Of a stretch of DNA of 64,000 nucleotides, positions 1-8,114 are shown piece after piece. The number at the start of each line of letters is the position of its first letter. The stretch's first letter is position 1. Under the pieces are notes generated by a model. It was not told where the DNA came from, did not search any database, and saw only the letters and a list, made by a program, of their open reading frames with translations. The stretch lies in contig NZ_JAAVJH010000002.1 in assembly GCF_012035195.1 (NCBI RefSeq), forward strand, positions 124,001 through 188,000, in the 5' to 3' direction. The DNA is from Sphingomonas corticis. Its GTDB lineage: Bacteria; Pseudomonadota; Alphaproteobacteria; Sphingomonadales; Sphingomonadaceae. A program made the translations under genes and the position numbers.

Positions 1-422
1 GGCGCCGTCGTCCACAGGATCACCGCCACCGCCGCCAGCATCAGCAGCCCCGCCGCGATCGAGGCGATGGTGCGGATGCGGTTGGTGTTGCGCGTCGGGC
101 GGAAGGGCGCGCGATGCGCGAAGGCGTCGTAGGGGGCTGGATCCGGCTCCTCGATCACCATGGCGGGGTGAGGCGACGGTGACGGCGGGGGCGGAGCAGG
201 GGCGGGGGGAGGAGCTGGGGGCGGAGCGCCCGCAATGGCCTCCTCCGGCGTATCGACCGACGGCGATGTGACCTCGGCGGGCGGCGTCCGCTCCGGCAGG
301 GGGGGCGCATCCTGGTACCAGCTGTGGCGGCAGTTGGCGCAGCGCACGGTCCGCCCCGTGGTGCCGATCGCGCTGTCGGGAACGAGGTAGCGGGCGCGGC
401 ATTCCGGGCATTCGAGGATCAT
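1..422 (-). CDS. zinc-ribbon (MJ0042-type) membrane protein, C-terminus cut by window edge
   Basis: Reading from the ATG at 422, the N-terminus has two CxxC pairs (C5/C8 and C28/C31) around a short linker and a following HSWYQ, which is the pattern of the MJ0042 family zinc finger. A long Pro/Ala/Glu-rich linker follows. A hydrophobic helix (ASIAAGLLMLAAVAVILW) is being entered or crossed at the left edge, so the protein is probably a membrane-anchored zinc-ribbon protein with a further C-terminal domain outside the window. It diverges from ftsE. Function is not known; the family is common next to ftsEX in sphingomonads (recollection, not checked). Only about 140 residues are visible. Confidence 0.8.
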   Translation of the reverse strand, partial: MILECPECRARYLVPDSAIGTTGRTVRCANCRHSWYQDAPPLPERTPPAEVTSPSVDTPEEAIAGAPPPAPPPAPAPPPPSPSPHPAMVIEEPDPAPYDAFAHRAPFRPTRNTNRIRTIASIAAGLLMLAAVAVILWTTA

Positions 423-598
423 GGAAAGACGCGCCCACCCCTGGTTGATTCCGCAAGCTAAACACCGCCCTTGCCGCCGTGGCAAGCGGCCCCATGCGTC
501 AAATATGGCCGCGGCGGCTTGAAGCCACCGTCGCGGGCGTGCCATGGCTGCCGCGGGGGCGCCGGTATCGGAGCGGCACGGGATAAAGAAGCGCGCGC

Positions 599-1306
599 GT
601 GGGCACCATCGTCCAGTTCGAGAACGTCGGCCTGCGCTACGGCCATGGCGACGAGGTGCTGACCGACCTCAGCTTCTCGCTGACAGCGGGCGAGTTCTAC
701 TTCCTCACCGGGGCCAGTGGCGCGGGCAAGACGTCGCTGCTGAAGCTGCTGTACCTGGCGCAGCGCCCCAGCCGCGGCGTCATCCGCCTGTTCGGCACCG
801 ACGTGGTGACGATGCCGCGCCAGCGGATGCCCGGCTTCCGCCGCCGCATCGGCGTCGTCTACCAGGATTTCCGGCTGGTGCCGCACCTGTCGATCGCCGA
901 CAATGTCGCGCTGCCGCTGCGCATCGCCGGCGTGCACGAGGAGGAGGTGCAGGACGCGGTGGCGGAGATGCTGGCGTGGGTGGGCCTGGCGCACCGCGCC
1001 GGCGCGCGCCCGCCGACGCTGTCGGGCGGCGAGCAGCAGCGCGTCGCCATCGCGCGCGCGGTGATCGGACGGCCCGAGCTGCTGGTGGCGGACGAGCCCA
1101 CCGGCAACGTCGACGAGGCCATGGCCGATCGGCTGATGCAGCTGTTCGCCTCGCTCAACGGGCTGGGCACCACCATGGTCATCGCCACGCACGACATGCA
1201 CGTCATCGCCCGCATCCGCGCTGCGCACCTGCTGCGGATCGAGGGCGGCCGGCTGTCCGACCCCACCGGCGCGCTGCGCTTCCCGCCCCGGCGCGAGCCG
1301 GCATGA
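599..1306 (+). CDS. ftsE: cell division ATP-binding protein FtsE
   Basis: ABC-type ATPase of 235 residues, the usual FtsE length. It carries a Walker A GASGAGKTS near residue 39, the signature LSGGEQQRVAIARA, and a Walker B followed by DEPTGNVD, which is typical of FtsE/LolD-type ATPases. With FtsX it forms the inner-membrane complex that activates periplasmic murein hydrolases at the septum. The start is a GTG; the next residues (TIVQFENVGLRYG) already belong to the conserved first strand, so a later start would truncate the fold. The stop overlaps the ftsX start by four bases (ATGA), indicating translational coupling. Confidence 0.95.
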   Translation: MGTIVQFENVGLRYGHGDEVLTDLSFSLTAGEFYFLTGASGAGKTSLLKLLYLAQRPSRGVIRLFGTDVVTMPRQRMPGFRRRIGVVYQDFRLVPHLSIADNVALPLRIAGVHEEEVQDAVAEMLAWVGLAHRAGARPPTLSGGEQQRVAIARAVIGRPELLVADEPTGNVDEAMADRLMQLFASLNGLGTTMVIATHDMHVIARIRAAHLLRIEGGRLSDPTGALRFPPRREPA

Positions 1307-2172
1307 GCGCGGATCCCACCCGCATCCTGGACGCCGCGCGCGGCGGGCGCGCGATGGCCTGGGTGCTCGCGATCATGCTGTTCCTGACCGTTCTGGCGGC
1401 CGCCGCGGGCATCGGCACGGCGCGCGCCGCGGGCGCGCTCGCCTCCTCGCTGGAGGGCCGCGCCACCATCGTCGTGGCCACCGCCGACCCGCTCCGCCGC
1501 GACCGCGAGGCCGCGGCGGCGCTGGCGGCGGTGGCGGCACTGCCGGGCGTCGCGCGCGCCGCGCCGGTACCGCGCGCGGAGCTGGCGCGGCTGCTCGGCC
1601 CTTGGCTGGGCGCGGAGGCGGGGAACGCCGACCTGCCGATCCCGGCGCTGATCGACGTCGACCTTGCCGACGATGCCGCGGCGGCGCGGGTGGCGGCGGC
1701 GGTGCGGCGGGCGGCGCCCGGCGCCAGGATCGACCGCCACGGCGACGCGCTGGCGGGGGTGGCGACGCTGCTGACCAGCCTGACGGTGGTGGCGGCGGCG
1801 GTGGTGGCGCTGATGCTGGCCGCCACCTCGGCCGTCGTGCTGCTGTCGGCCCGCGCGGGGCTGGACGCGCATCGCGCCACGATCGACGTCATGCATGGCC
1901 TGGGCGCCACCGACGTGCAGGTGGCGCGGCTGTTCCAGCGGCGGCTGGCGCGCGACGCCATCCTGGGCGCGGTGATCGGCGCCTTTCCGGCACTGGCCGT
2001 GGTGGCGCTGCTGGGCGCGCAGGTCGGCGGCATGGGCTCGGCGCTGCTGGAGCAGGTGACGCTGGGATCGGCGGGCTGGGTGGCGATCACCGCGCTGCCC
2101 TTCGTCTTCGTCGCGCTGGCGGCGTGGGTGGCGCGGCGCGCGATCGTGACCATGCTGGGCGGCACCTTGTGA
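1303..2172 (+). CDS. ftsX: cell division protein FtsX (permease)
   Basis: 289 residues. Hydrophobic helices lie near residues 15-40, 150-180, 215-245 and 255-285, with a periplasmic domain after the first helix, which is the four-helix FtsX topology. The segment HGLGATDVQVARLFQRR is typical of the cytoplasmic loop of FtsX. It partners FtsE in control of septal peptidoglycan hydrolysis. The ATG overlaps the ftsE stop (ATGA). A longer reading frame extends upstream but runs through ftsE and encodes only Arg/Ala-rich sequence, so I do not accept it. The usual periplasmic hydrolase partner is not in the window. Confidence 0.92.
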   Translation: MSADPTRILDAARGGRAMAWVLAIMLFLTVLAAAAGIGTARAAGALASSLEGRATIVVATADPLRRDREAAAALAAVAALPGVARAAPVPRAELARLLGPWLGAEAGNADLPIPALIDVDLADDAAAARVAAAVRRAAPGARIDRHGDALAGVATLLTSLTVVAAAVVALMLAATSAVVLLSARAGLDAHRATIDVMHGLGATDVQVARLFQRRLARDAILGAVIGAFPALAVVALLGAQVGGMGSALLEQVTLGSAGWVAITALPFVFVALAAWVARRAIVTMLGGTL

Positions 2173-2182
2173 GCATCATCCC

Positions 2183-2716
2183 GTGATCGGCCGCTTCGTC
2201 GCGCTGGTGCTGCTCGGCTGGGCGCTGGGCTTCGCCGCCTTCATGCTGACGCTGCCGGGGCCGGCGGGCGACGCGCGCACCGACGCCATCGTCGTGCCCA
2301 CCGGCGCGCCGGGGCGGATCGACCGCGGGCTGGCGCTGCTGGAGGCGGGGCGGGCGCGGCGGATGCTCGTCACCGGCACCGCGCCGGGAGTGCGGCGCGT
2401 CGACCTGGCGCGGGTCTACGGCTACGCGGGCACCATCGCCTGCTGCGTCGACCTGGGCGGGGAGGCGGTGGACACGCGCGGCAACGGGGCGGAGACCGCC
2501 GCCTGGGCGCGCGACCGCGGCTACCGCAGCATCCGCCTGGTCACGTCCGACTGGCATGCCCGCCGCGCGCGGCTGGAGCTGGCGGAGGCGACCGGGCCGG
2601 GCGTCGCCATCCTGGTCGACGGCGTCGCGGGCAAGCCGACGCTGCGCCAGGCGCTGAACGAATATCACAAGCTGCTGCTGCGGCGGATGGTGCTGCTATG
2701 GGAGCGGTGGACGTGA
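2183..2716 (+). CDS. YdcF/SanA-like DUF218 membrane protein
   Basis: 177 residues with one N-terminal membrane helix (FVALVLLGWALGFAAFML) followed by a DUF218 Rossmann-like domain. Features are a first strand TDAIVVPTG, a GRIDRGLALLEAG helix, a RMLVTG strand and the late motif VTSDWHARRARLE. Family members (SanA, ElyC, YdcF) affect envelope integrity or peptidoglycan precursor handling; the substrate is generally unknown. It starts with GTG 10 bases after ftsX and its 3' end overlaps plsC by 19 bases, so it sits inside an ftsEX-ydcF-plsC operon. Confidence 0.85.
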   Translation: MIGRFVALVLLGWALGFAAFMLTLPGPAGDARTDAIVVPTGAPGRIDRGLALLEAGRARRMLVTGTAPGVRRVDLARVYGYAGTIACCVDLGGEAVDTRGNGAETAAWARDRGYRSIRLVTSDWHARRARLELAEATGPGVAILVDGVAGKPTLRQALNEYHKLLLRRMVLLWERWT

Positions 2717-3393
2717 ACTGGGTGCGCACGATCGTGTTCCGCACGATCTTCTATCTCTTGTCCGTCCCGATCGTGGCGACGGTGCCGGTCAGCGCGCTGT
2801 TCGGCCAGCGCGCGGTGATCGCGCATTCGGACAGCTGGTCGCGGCTGCACCGCGTGCTGCTGCGCTGGATCCTGGGCATCACCCCGCGCGTGGAAGGGCA
2901 GGTGCCGCGCGGCCAGTATCTGTACGTCGCCAAGCACGAGGCGATGTACGAGACGCTGGAGCTGCAGCTGATCCTCGGCTCCCCCGCCATGGTGCTGAAG
3001 CGCGAGCTGATGAAGATCCCCGTCTGGGGGTGGGCGACGACGAAATACGGCGCGCTGGTGGTCGATCGCGACGCCTCGGCCAAGGCGCTGAAGCAGCTGA
3101 TGCGCGAAGGCCGGGCGATGCGCGAATCGGGCCGTTCGGTGATCGTCTATGCCGAGGGCACGCGCGTGCCGCACGGCGAGCGCCCGCCGCTGCGCTCGGG
3201 CTTCGCCGGGCTGTACAAGGCGCTGGACCTGCCGGTGGTGCCGATCGCGCTCGACAGCGGGCGGCTGTTGCCGAAGAAGGGCGCCAAGCGTCCCGGCGTC
3301 GTGACGATCCGCATCGGCGAGGCGATCCCCCCCGGCCTGCCCCGCAGGGAGGCGGAGGCGCGGGTGCACGCGGCGATCAACGCGTTGAACTGA
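2698..3393 (+). CDS. plsC: 1-acyl-sn-glycerol-3-phosphate acyltransferase (PlsC family)
   Basis: 231 residues. The acyltransferase block 1 reads KHEAMYE, that is H-x4-E in place of the commoner H-x4-D; block 3 is YAEGTRVPHGE, and the substrate block VVPIALDSG follows. An N-terminal helix (IFYLLSVPIVATVPVSALF) anchors it in the inner membrane. It would transfer an acyl chain to lysophosphatidic acid to give phosphatidic acid. It overlaps the DUF218 gene and ends the ftsEX operon. The Glu variant of block 1 is, as far as I recall, normal for sphingomonad PlsC proteins rather than a defect. Confidence 0.88.
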   Translation: MGAVDVNWVRTIVFRTIFYLLSVPIVATVPVSALFGQRAVIAHSDSWSRLHRVLLRWILGITPRVEGQVPRGQYLYVAKHEAMYETLELQLILGSPAMVLKRELMKIPVWGWATTKYGALVVDRDASAKALKQLMREGRAMRESGRSVIVYAEGTRVPHGERPPLRSGFAGLYKALDLPVVPIALDSGRLLPKKGAKRPGVVTIRIGEAIPPGLPRREAEARVHAAINALN

Positions 3394-3434
3394 TTCGTCC
3401 GGCTCACGCCGGATGGTGCCGGGAGGCGCGAAGA

Positions 3435-4343
3435 TCAGTCGTGGCGACGGCCGAAATCGGCGGCGGCATCGTCCTGGCCCTGGTCGACGATCGAGCGGCG
3501 GATCGCGCGGGTGCGGGTGAAGCGGTCGAACAAGGCGTCGCCGTCGCCGTAGCGGATCGCGCGCTGCAGTTGCGACAGGTCCTCGCTGAAGCGGCCGAGC
3601 ATCTCCAGCACCGCGTCGCGGTTCGACAGGAACACGTCGCGCCACATCGTCGGATCGGACGCGGCGATGCGGGTGAAGTCGCGGAAGCCGCCGGCGGAGA
3701 ATTTGATGACCTCCGACTGCGTCACCTGTTCCAGGTCGTCCGCCGTGCCCACGATCGTATAGGCGATCAGGTGGGGCAGGTGGCTGGTGACGGCTAGGAC
3801 CAGGTCGTGATGGTCGGGATCCATCGTCTCGACGTCGGCGCCCAGCCGTCGCCAGAAGTCGGCCACTCGTGTCGCCGCCACCGGATCGCCGCCCTCCAGC
3901 GGGGTGACGATGCACCAGCGGCCGCGGAAGAGCGTGGCGAAGCCCGCCTCCGGCCCGCTCTTCTCGGTGCCCGCGACGGGGTGGGCGGGGACGATCGTCG
4001 CGCCGGGCAAGGCGGCGCGCAGCGCGGCGGCGACCGACGCCTTGCAGCTGCCGACGTCACTGACCACCGCGTCGGCGGGCAGGTCCGCCGCCATGTCCGC
4101 CGCGACCGCGCCCATCGCGCCGACGGGTACGCACAGCACGACGAGGTCCGCGTCGATCACCGCCGCGCCCGGCGTGTCCGCGACGTCGTCGACGAGGTCG
4201 AGCGCGCGCACCGTCTCGCGCACGTCGGCGCTGGCATCATAGCCGGTCAGTCGCACCGTCGGCATCGCCGCCCGCACCGCGCGCGCCAGCGAGGAGCCGA
4301 TCAGCCCCAGGCCGACGATCGTCACGCGCGCGAACGGCAGCAT
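3435..4343 (-). CDS. tyrC: prephenate/arogenate dehydrogenase (TyrA family)
   Basis: 302 residues. The NAD(P) fold opens with VTIVGLGLIGSSLARA. The catalytic His is in VPAHPVAGTEKSG, and the helical dimerisation half carries HLPHLIAYTIV and KFSAGGFRDFTRIA, all standard for TyrA. It oxidatively decarboxylates prephenate or arogenate in tyrosine synthesis; cyclohexadienyl specificity is usual in alphaproteobacteria but cannot be decided here. Its ATG overlaps the hisC stop by one base (TGATG), so the two are coupled, with hisC first. A longer reading frame upstream runs antisense through no conserved sequence and was rejected. Confidence 0.92.
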   Translation of the reverse strand: MLPFARVTIVGLGLIGSSLARAVRAAMPTVRLTGYDASADVRETVRALDLVDDVADTPGAAVIDADLVVLCVPVGAMGAVAADMAADLPADAVVSDVGSCKASVAAALRAALPGATIVPAHPVAGTEKSGPEAGFATLFRGRWCIVTPLEGGDPVAATRVADFWRRLGADVETMDPDHHDLVLAVTSHLPHLIAYTIVGTADDLEQVTQSEVIKFSAGGFRDFTRIAASDPTMWRDVFLSNRDAVLEMLGRFSEDLSQLQRAIRYGDGDALFDRFTRTRAIRRSIVDQGQDDAAADFGRRHD

Positions 4344-5443
4344 CAGCCCTGCCCGGCCAGGGCGCGCAGTGCCGCCATGACGCCGCGCGTCTCCTCCTCC
4401 GTGCCGATCGTGATGCGCAAACCCTGCGAAAGGCCCTGGCCCGGCAGCCAGCGCACGATGTAGCCCGCCGCCATCAGGCCCTTGTACGCCTCCTCGGCGG
4501 TCAGCGCGCCTTCGAAGACGACGAGGACGAAGTTCGCCTCGCTCGGCACCGCGCGCATCCCGGCGTTGCCGAGCTTGCCGATCTCGTCCGCGAACCACGC
4601 CCGCCAGCGCGCATTGTGCTCGCGCGTGTGCGCCACGAAGTCCCGGTCGCCCAGCGCGGCGATGGCGGCGCGCTGCCCGCCGATGGTGACGTTGAAGGGC
4701 AGGCGGATGCGGTGCATCGCCGCGATCACGTCGGCATGGGCATAGCCCCAGCCGATCCGCTCGCTGGCCAGGCCGTGGATCTTCGAGAAGGTGCGCGTCA
4801 CCAGCACGTTCGCGGCGGTCTTCGCGAGGTCCAGCCCGCCGTCGTCGTCCGCGGCGTCGAGATATTCGGCATAGGCCTGGTCCAGCACCAGCAGGATGTC
4901 GGGCCGCAGCCCGGCGTGCAGCCGTGCGATCTCCTCGCGCGGGGCGAAGGTACCGGTCGGGTTGTTCGGATTGGCGACGTAGACGATGCGCGTGCGGTCG
5001 GTGACGCAGGCGAGGATGGCATCGACATCGGTCGCATAGTCGCGGTCGGGCGCCACCACCGGCACCGCGCCGACGCGCCGCGCCGCGATCTCGTACACGG
5101 CGAAGCCGTAGCGCACGAAGATCACCTCGTCGCCCTGGCCGGCGAAGGCGCCGGCGGCGAGGTGCAGCACCTCGTCGGACCCGTTGCCCTGGATGACGCG
5201 CGCGGCGTCCAGGCCGAAGCGCGCCGCGATCGCTTCGCGCAATTCGGGCGCGCCGGCGTCGGGATAGCGTTCCAGCACCGTCGCCGCCGCGGCATAGGCG
5301 GCGCGCGCCGCGGGGCTGGTGCCGAGCGGATTCTCGTTGGACGACAGCTTCACCGCCTTGCCGCCGTCGTCGGTGGTGGACCGACCGGGGACATAGGGGT
5401 GGATCGCCATGATCCAGGGCTTGGGCTGCGGAGCGTGGGTCAT
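4343..5443 (-). CDS. hisC: histidinol-phosphate / aromatic aminotransferase (HisC family)
   Basis: 366 residues of fold-type I aminotransferase. Visible motifs are [12 protein letters not shown] near the N-terminus, [10 protein letters not shown] for PLP and substrate binding, and the Schiff-base lysine in [16 protein letters not shown]. It makes histidinol phosphate from imidazole-acetol phosphate, and HisC proteins also transaminate prephenate or phenylpyruvate. Coupling to the tyrA-type gene directly downstream suggests that aromatic role matters here. I chose the ATG giving [12 protein letters not shown]; 23 further upstream codons are open but Arg/Pro-rich and unlike the family. Confidence 0.92.
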   Translation of the reverse strand: MTHAPQPKPWIMAIHPYVPGRSTTDDGGKAVKLSSNENPLGTSPAARAAYAAAATVLERYPDAGAPELREAIAARFGLDAARVIQGNGSDEVLHLAAGAFAGQGDEVIFVRYGFAVYEIAARRVGAVPVVAPDRDYATDVDAILACVTDRTRIVYVANPNNPTGTFAPREEIARLHAGLRPDILLVLDQAYAEYLDAADDDGGLDLAKTAANVLVTRTFSKIHGLASERIGWGYAHADVIAAMHRIRLPFNVTIGGQRAAIAALGDRDFVAHTREHNARWRAWFADEIGKLGNAGMRAVPSEANFVLVVFEGALTAEEAYKGLMAAGYIVRWLPGQGLSQGLRITIGTEEETRGVMAALRALAGQG

Positions 5444-5537
5444 GGCCGCGCGCTTACGCATTGTGCGGGTCGCAGGGAAGTGGGGCGCAGGCCAGCGGCG
5501 AGTTGCTGGCACCCGGCACGCGCGCTAACGCCGCGGG

Positions 5538-6653
5538 ATGATCGACGACCAGCGCTTCGGCCTCGCGCGCCGCGTGACGTTGCCGGGGCCGCTGCGGCTC
5601 GACAGCGGGGCCGCCTTCGCGCCGGTCGAGATCGCCTACGAGACCTACGGCACGCTGGCGGCCGACCGCGGCAATGCGGTGCTCGTCTGCCACGCGCTCA
5701 CCGGGGACCAGCACCTCGCCAGCGCGCACCCGCGCACCGGCAAGCCCGGCTGGTGGACGCGCATGGTGGGGCCGGGACGGCCGATCGACACCGGGCGCGA
5801 TTTCGTCGTGTGCGCCAACGTGCTGGGCAGCTGCATGGGATCGTCGGGGCCCGCCAGCGTCGATCCCGCGACGGGGCGGCCCTATGCCATGGCGTTCCCG
5901 GTCATCACCATCCGCGACATGGTGCGCGCGCAGGCGATGCTGCTGGACCATCTGGGCGTCGGCACCTTGCGCGCGGTGGTCGGCGGATCGATGGGCGGGA
6001 TGCAGGCGCTCAGCTGGGCCGCGACCTTTCCCGATCGCGTCCGCGCCGCGGTGGTGATCGCCTCCACCGCGCGACACACCGCGCAGAACATCGCCTTCCA
6101 CGAGGTCGGGCGGCAGGCGGTGATGGCCGATCCCAACTGGCGCGAAGGCGACTATTACGCCGCCTCGGCCCCCGCGGCGGGGCTGGCGGTGGCGCGGATG
6201 GCGGCGCACATCACCTATCTGTCCGAAGCGGGGCTGACCGAGAAGTTCGGCCGCCGGTTGCAGGGCCGTGATGCCAAATCGTTCGGCTTCGACGCGGATT
6301 TCCAGGTGGAAAGCTACCTGCGCCACCAGGGCATGGCCTTCACCGACCGGTTCGACGCCAACAGCTACCTCTACATCACCCGGGCGATGGACTATTTCGA
6401 CCTGGCCGAGGAGCATGGCGGGCTGCTGGCCAACGCGTTCCGCGGCACGCGCACGCGCTTCGCGATCGTCAGCTTCGACACCGACTGGCTCTATCCCACC
6501 GCCGAGTCGCGCGCGGTGGTGCAGGCGCTCCACGCCGCGGGTGCGCCGGCGAGCTTCGTCGAGCTGTCCAGTCCCTTCGGCCACGACGCCTTCCTGCTCG
6601 ACGTGCCGGCGCTGGACCGGATCGTGGCGGGGTTCATGGAGGCGGGGCGATGA
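5538..6653 (+). CDS. metX: homoserine O-acyltransferase MetX
   Basis: 371 residues of alpha/beta-hydrolase fold. The nucleophile is Ser151 in GGSMGGMQ, and the Asp and His of the triad lie in SFDTDWLYP and FGHDAFLLD. The segment [11 protein letters not shown] and the late [17 protein letters not shown] are characteristic. It activates homoserine for methionine synthesis. MetX proteins in proteobacteria may use acetyl-CoA or succinyl-CoA, and I cannot fix the specificity by eye. It is coupled by a 4-base overlap to a GNAT gene, which in turn overlaps metW. The upstream 94 bases do not show a SAM-II riboswitch pattern. Confidence 0.93.
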   Translation: MIDDQRFGLARRVTLPGPLRLDSGAAFAPVEIAYETYGTLAADRGNAVLVCHALTGDQHLASAHPRTGKPGWWTRMVGPGRPIDTGRDFVVCANVLGSCMGSSGPASVDPATGRPYAMAFPVITIRDMVRAQAMLLDHLGVGTLRAVVGGSMGGMQALSWAATFPDRVRAAVVIASTARHTAQNIAFHEVGRQAVMADPNWREGDYYAASAPAAGLAVARMAAHITYLSEAGLTEKFGRRLQGRDAKSFGFDADFQVESYLRHQGMAFTDRFDANSYLYITRAMDYFDLAEEHGGLLANAFRGTRTRFAIVSFDTDWLYPTAESRAVVQALHAAGAPASFVELSSPFGHDAFLLDVPALDRIVAGFMEAGR

Positions 6654-7084
6654 CGATCGAGCTGGACGACGACAAGGCGCGGCTGGACGTGGCGCGGGTG
6701 CACGGCTGGCTGGCGGGCAGCTACTGGGCACGCGGCATCGCGCGCGAGCAGCTGCAGCGGCAGATCGCGCACTCCCACTGTATCGGCGCTTATGATGCGG
6801 ACGGACAGGTCGGCTTCGCCCGCGCGATCACCGACTACGCCTCCTTCGCGTGGATCGACGACGTGTGGGTGGCGGAGGCGGCACGGCGGCAGGGGATCGC
6901 GCGTCGCATGGTGCGCTGGTTCTTCGATCATCCCGAGTTCACCGCCGTGCGTCGCTACGCTCTGGTGACTGCCGACGCCCACGGCGTCTACGAGGACATC
7001 GGCTTCCACGCGCCGCTGCGGCCGGCGCGCTGGATGGAACGGCTGACGCCCGAGTTCGAGGCGCGCGTGAGAGCCTCGACGTGA
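6650..7084 (+). CDS. GNAT-family N-acetyltransferase
   Basis: 144 residues. The acetyl-CoA binding region reads [23 protein letters not shown], matching motif A (Q/R-x-x-G-x-G/A) of GNAT enzymes, and the end [17 protein letters not shown] matches motif B. The closest general type is a small amino-acid-like acetyltransferase; the substrate is unknown. It is wedged between metX and metW with ATGA and GTGA overlaps on its two sides, so it is co-translated with methionine genes. In many genomes metX and metW are adjacent without this insert. Confidence 0.85.
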   Translation: MTIELDDDKARLDVARVHGWLAGSYWARGIAREQLQRQIAHSHCIGAYDADGQVGFARAITDYASFAWIDDVWVAEAARRQGIARRMVRWFFDHPEFTAVRRYALVTADAHGVYEDIGFHAPLRPARWMERLTPEFEARVRAST

Positions 7085-7683
7085 CGCAGCTGCGACCCGA
7101 CCTCGCGCTGATCGCCGCCCACGTCGCGCCGGGATCGCGCGTGCTGGACGTGGGCTGTGGCGACGGGGCGCTGATGGCGGCGCTGCGCGACGACCGCGGG
7201 TGCGATGCGCGGGGGCTGGAGATCGACGGCGGCAACGTCGCCGCGGCGATGGCGCGCGGGCTGTCGGTGGCGCAGGGTGACGCCGACGTCGACCTCGCCG
7301 GCTATCCCGACGCCAGCTTCGACTACGCCATCCTGTCGCAGACGTTGCAGACCGCGCGCGCGCCGCACGTGGTGTTGGACGAGCTGCTGCGGATCGGCCG
7401 CCGCGCCTTCGTCAGCTTCCCCAATTTCGCGCACTGGCGCGTGCGGCTGTCGCTGCTGCTGGGCGGGCGGATGCCGGTGACGCGGCTGCTGCCGGAACGT
7501 TGGTACGACACGCCGAACATCCACCACGTCACCGTTGACGATTTCCGCGCGCACGTGGCGGAACGCGGCCTGGCGGTGGAGCGGGCGTGGTTCCTGCGCG
7601 GCGACCGGCAGACCGGCGGAGGCGCCGCGAACCTGCTGGCCGAGCACGCCGTGTTCCTGCTGGCGCGGAACCATCATCACTAA
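7081..7683 (+). CDS. metW: methionine biosynthesis protein MetW
   Basis: 200 residues. It has a methyltransferase-like motif I (SRVLDVGCGDGALMAAL), then SQTLQTARAPHVVLDELLRIG and SFPNFAHWRVRLSLLLGGR, which are MetW hallmarks. MetW works with MetX; it is required in some bacteria for homoserine acylation. The start is a GTG that overlaps the GNAT stop (GTGA). A longer in-frame reading extends into the GNAT gene but has no family similarity. Confidence 0.92.
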   Translation: MTQLRPDLALIAAHVAPGSRVLDVGCGDGALMAALRDDRGCDARGLEIDGGNVAAAMARGLSVAQGDADVDLAGYPDASFDYAILSQTLQTARAPHVVLDELLRIGRRAFVSFPNFAHWRVRLSLLLGGRMPVTRLLPERWYDTPNIHHVTVDDFRAHVAERGLAVERAWFLRGDRQTGGGAANLLAEHAVFLLARNHHH

Positions 7684-7721
7684 TTGGTGTTAGCCCGTTC
7701 CATAACGGATTCACGAGCCCC

Positions 7722-8114
7722 ATGAGCAAGACCGCACTCATCGTCGAGGACGAGATCTTCGTCGCGCTGGACCTGGAGCGCATCCTGACGGATGCGGGCT
7801 ACCAGGTCGTGGCGATCGCGGCCGACAGCGACACCGCGCTGGAGGCGGCGCCCGGCTGCGCGGTCGCCTTCGTCGACGTGAACCTGCGCGACGGCGCCAC
7901 GGGGCCGCAGATCGCGCAGCGCATCGCACGCGACCACGGCGTGAAGGTGGTGTTCGTCACCGCCAACCCGGGGCAGATCGGCCATGTGCGCGACGCCCTG
8001 GGCTATATCAGGAAACCGTTCAGCGAGGCGGCGATCCTGGCGGCGGCGGCGGTCGCCACCGACGGGGCGGAGGCGGGCGACGTCGAGTTCGTCAGGCTGG
8101 CCGCGAACGACTGA
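7722..8114 (+). CDS. single-domain response regulator (receiver only)
   Basis: 130 residues, receiver domain only. The acidic pocket is E9/D10, the phospho-acceptor is D52 in VAFVDVNLRDG, the switch Thr is T80 in VFVTAN, and the conserved Lys is K98 in YIRKPFS. There is no output domain, so it probably passes phosphate on or acts by protein contact. It converges on an HWE-family kinase gene, and the two coding ends overlap by 23 bases. This kind of receiver, with a VNLRDG loop and a KPF end, typically pairs with HWE/HisKA_2 kinases. Partnership with the neighbour is inference. Confidence 0.9.
   Translation: MSKTALIVEDEIFVALDLERILTDAGYQVVAIAADSDTALEAAPGCAVAFVDVNLRDGATGPQIAQRIARDHGVKVVFVTANPGQIGHVRDALGYIRKPFSEAAILAAAAVATDGAEAGDVEFVRLAAND

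Noticed and set aside
5444..5537. SAM-II riboswitch before metX
   Set aside because: The conserved pseudoknot sequence of that class is not present in these 94 bases.
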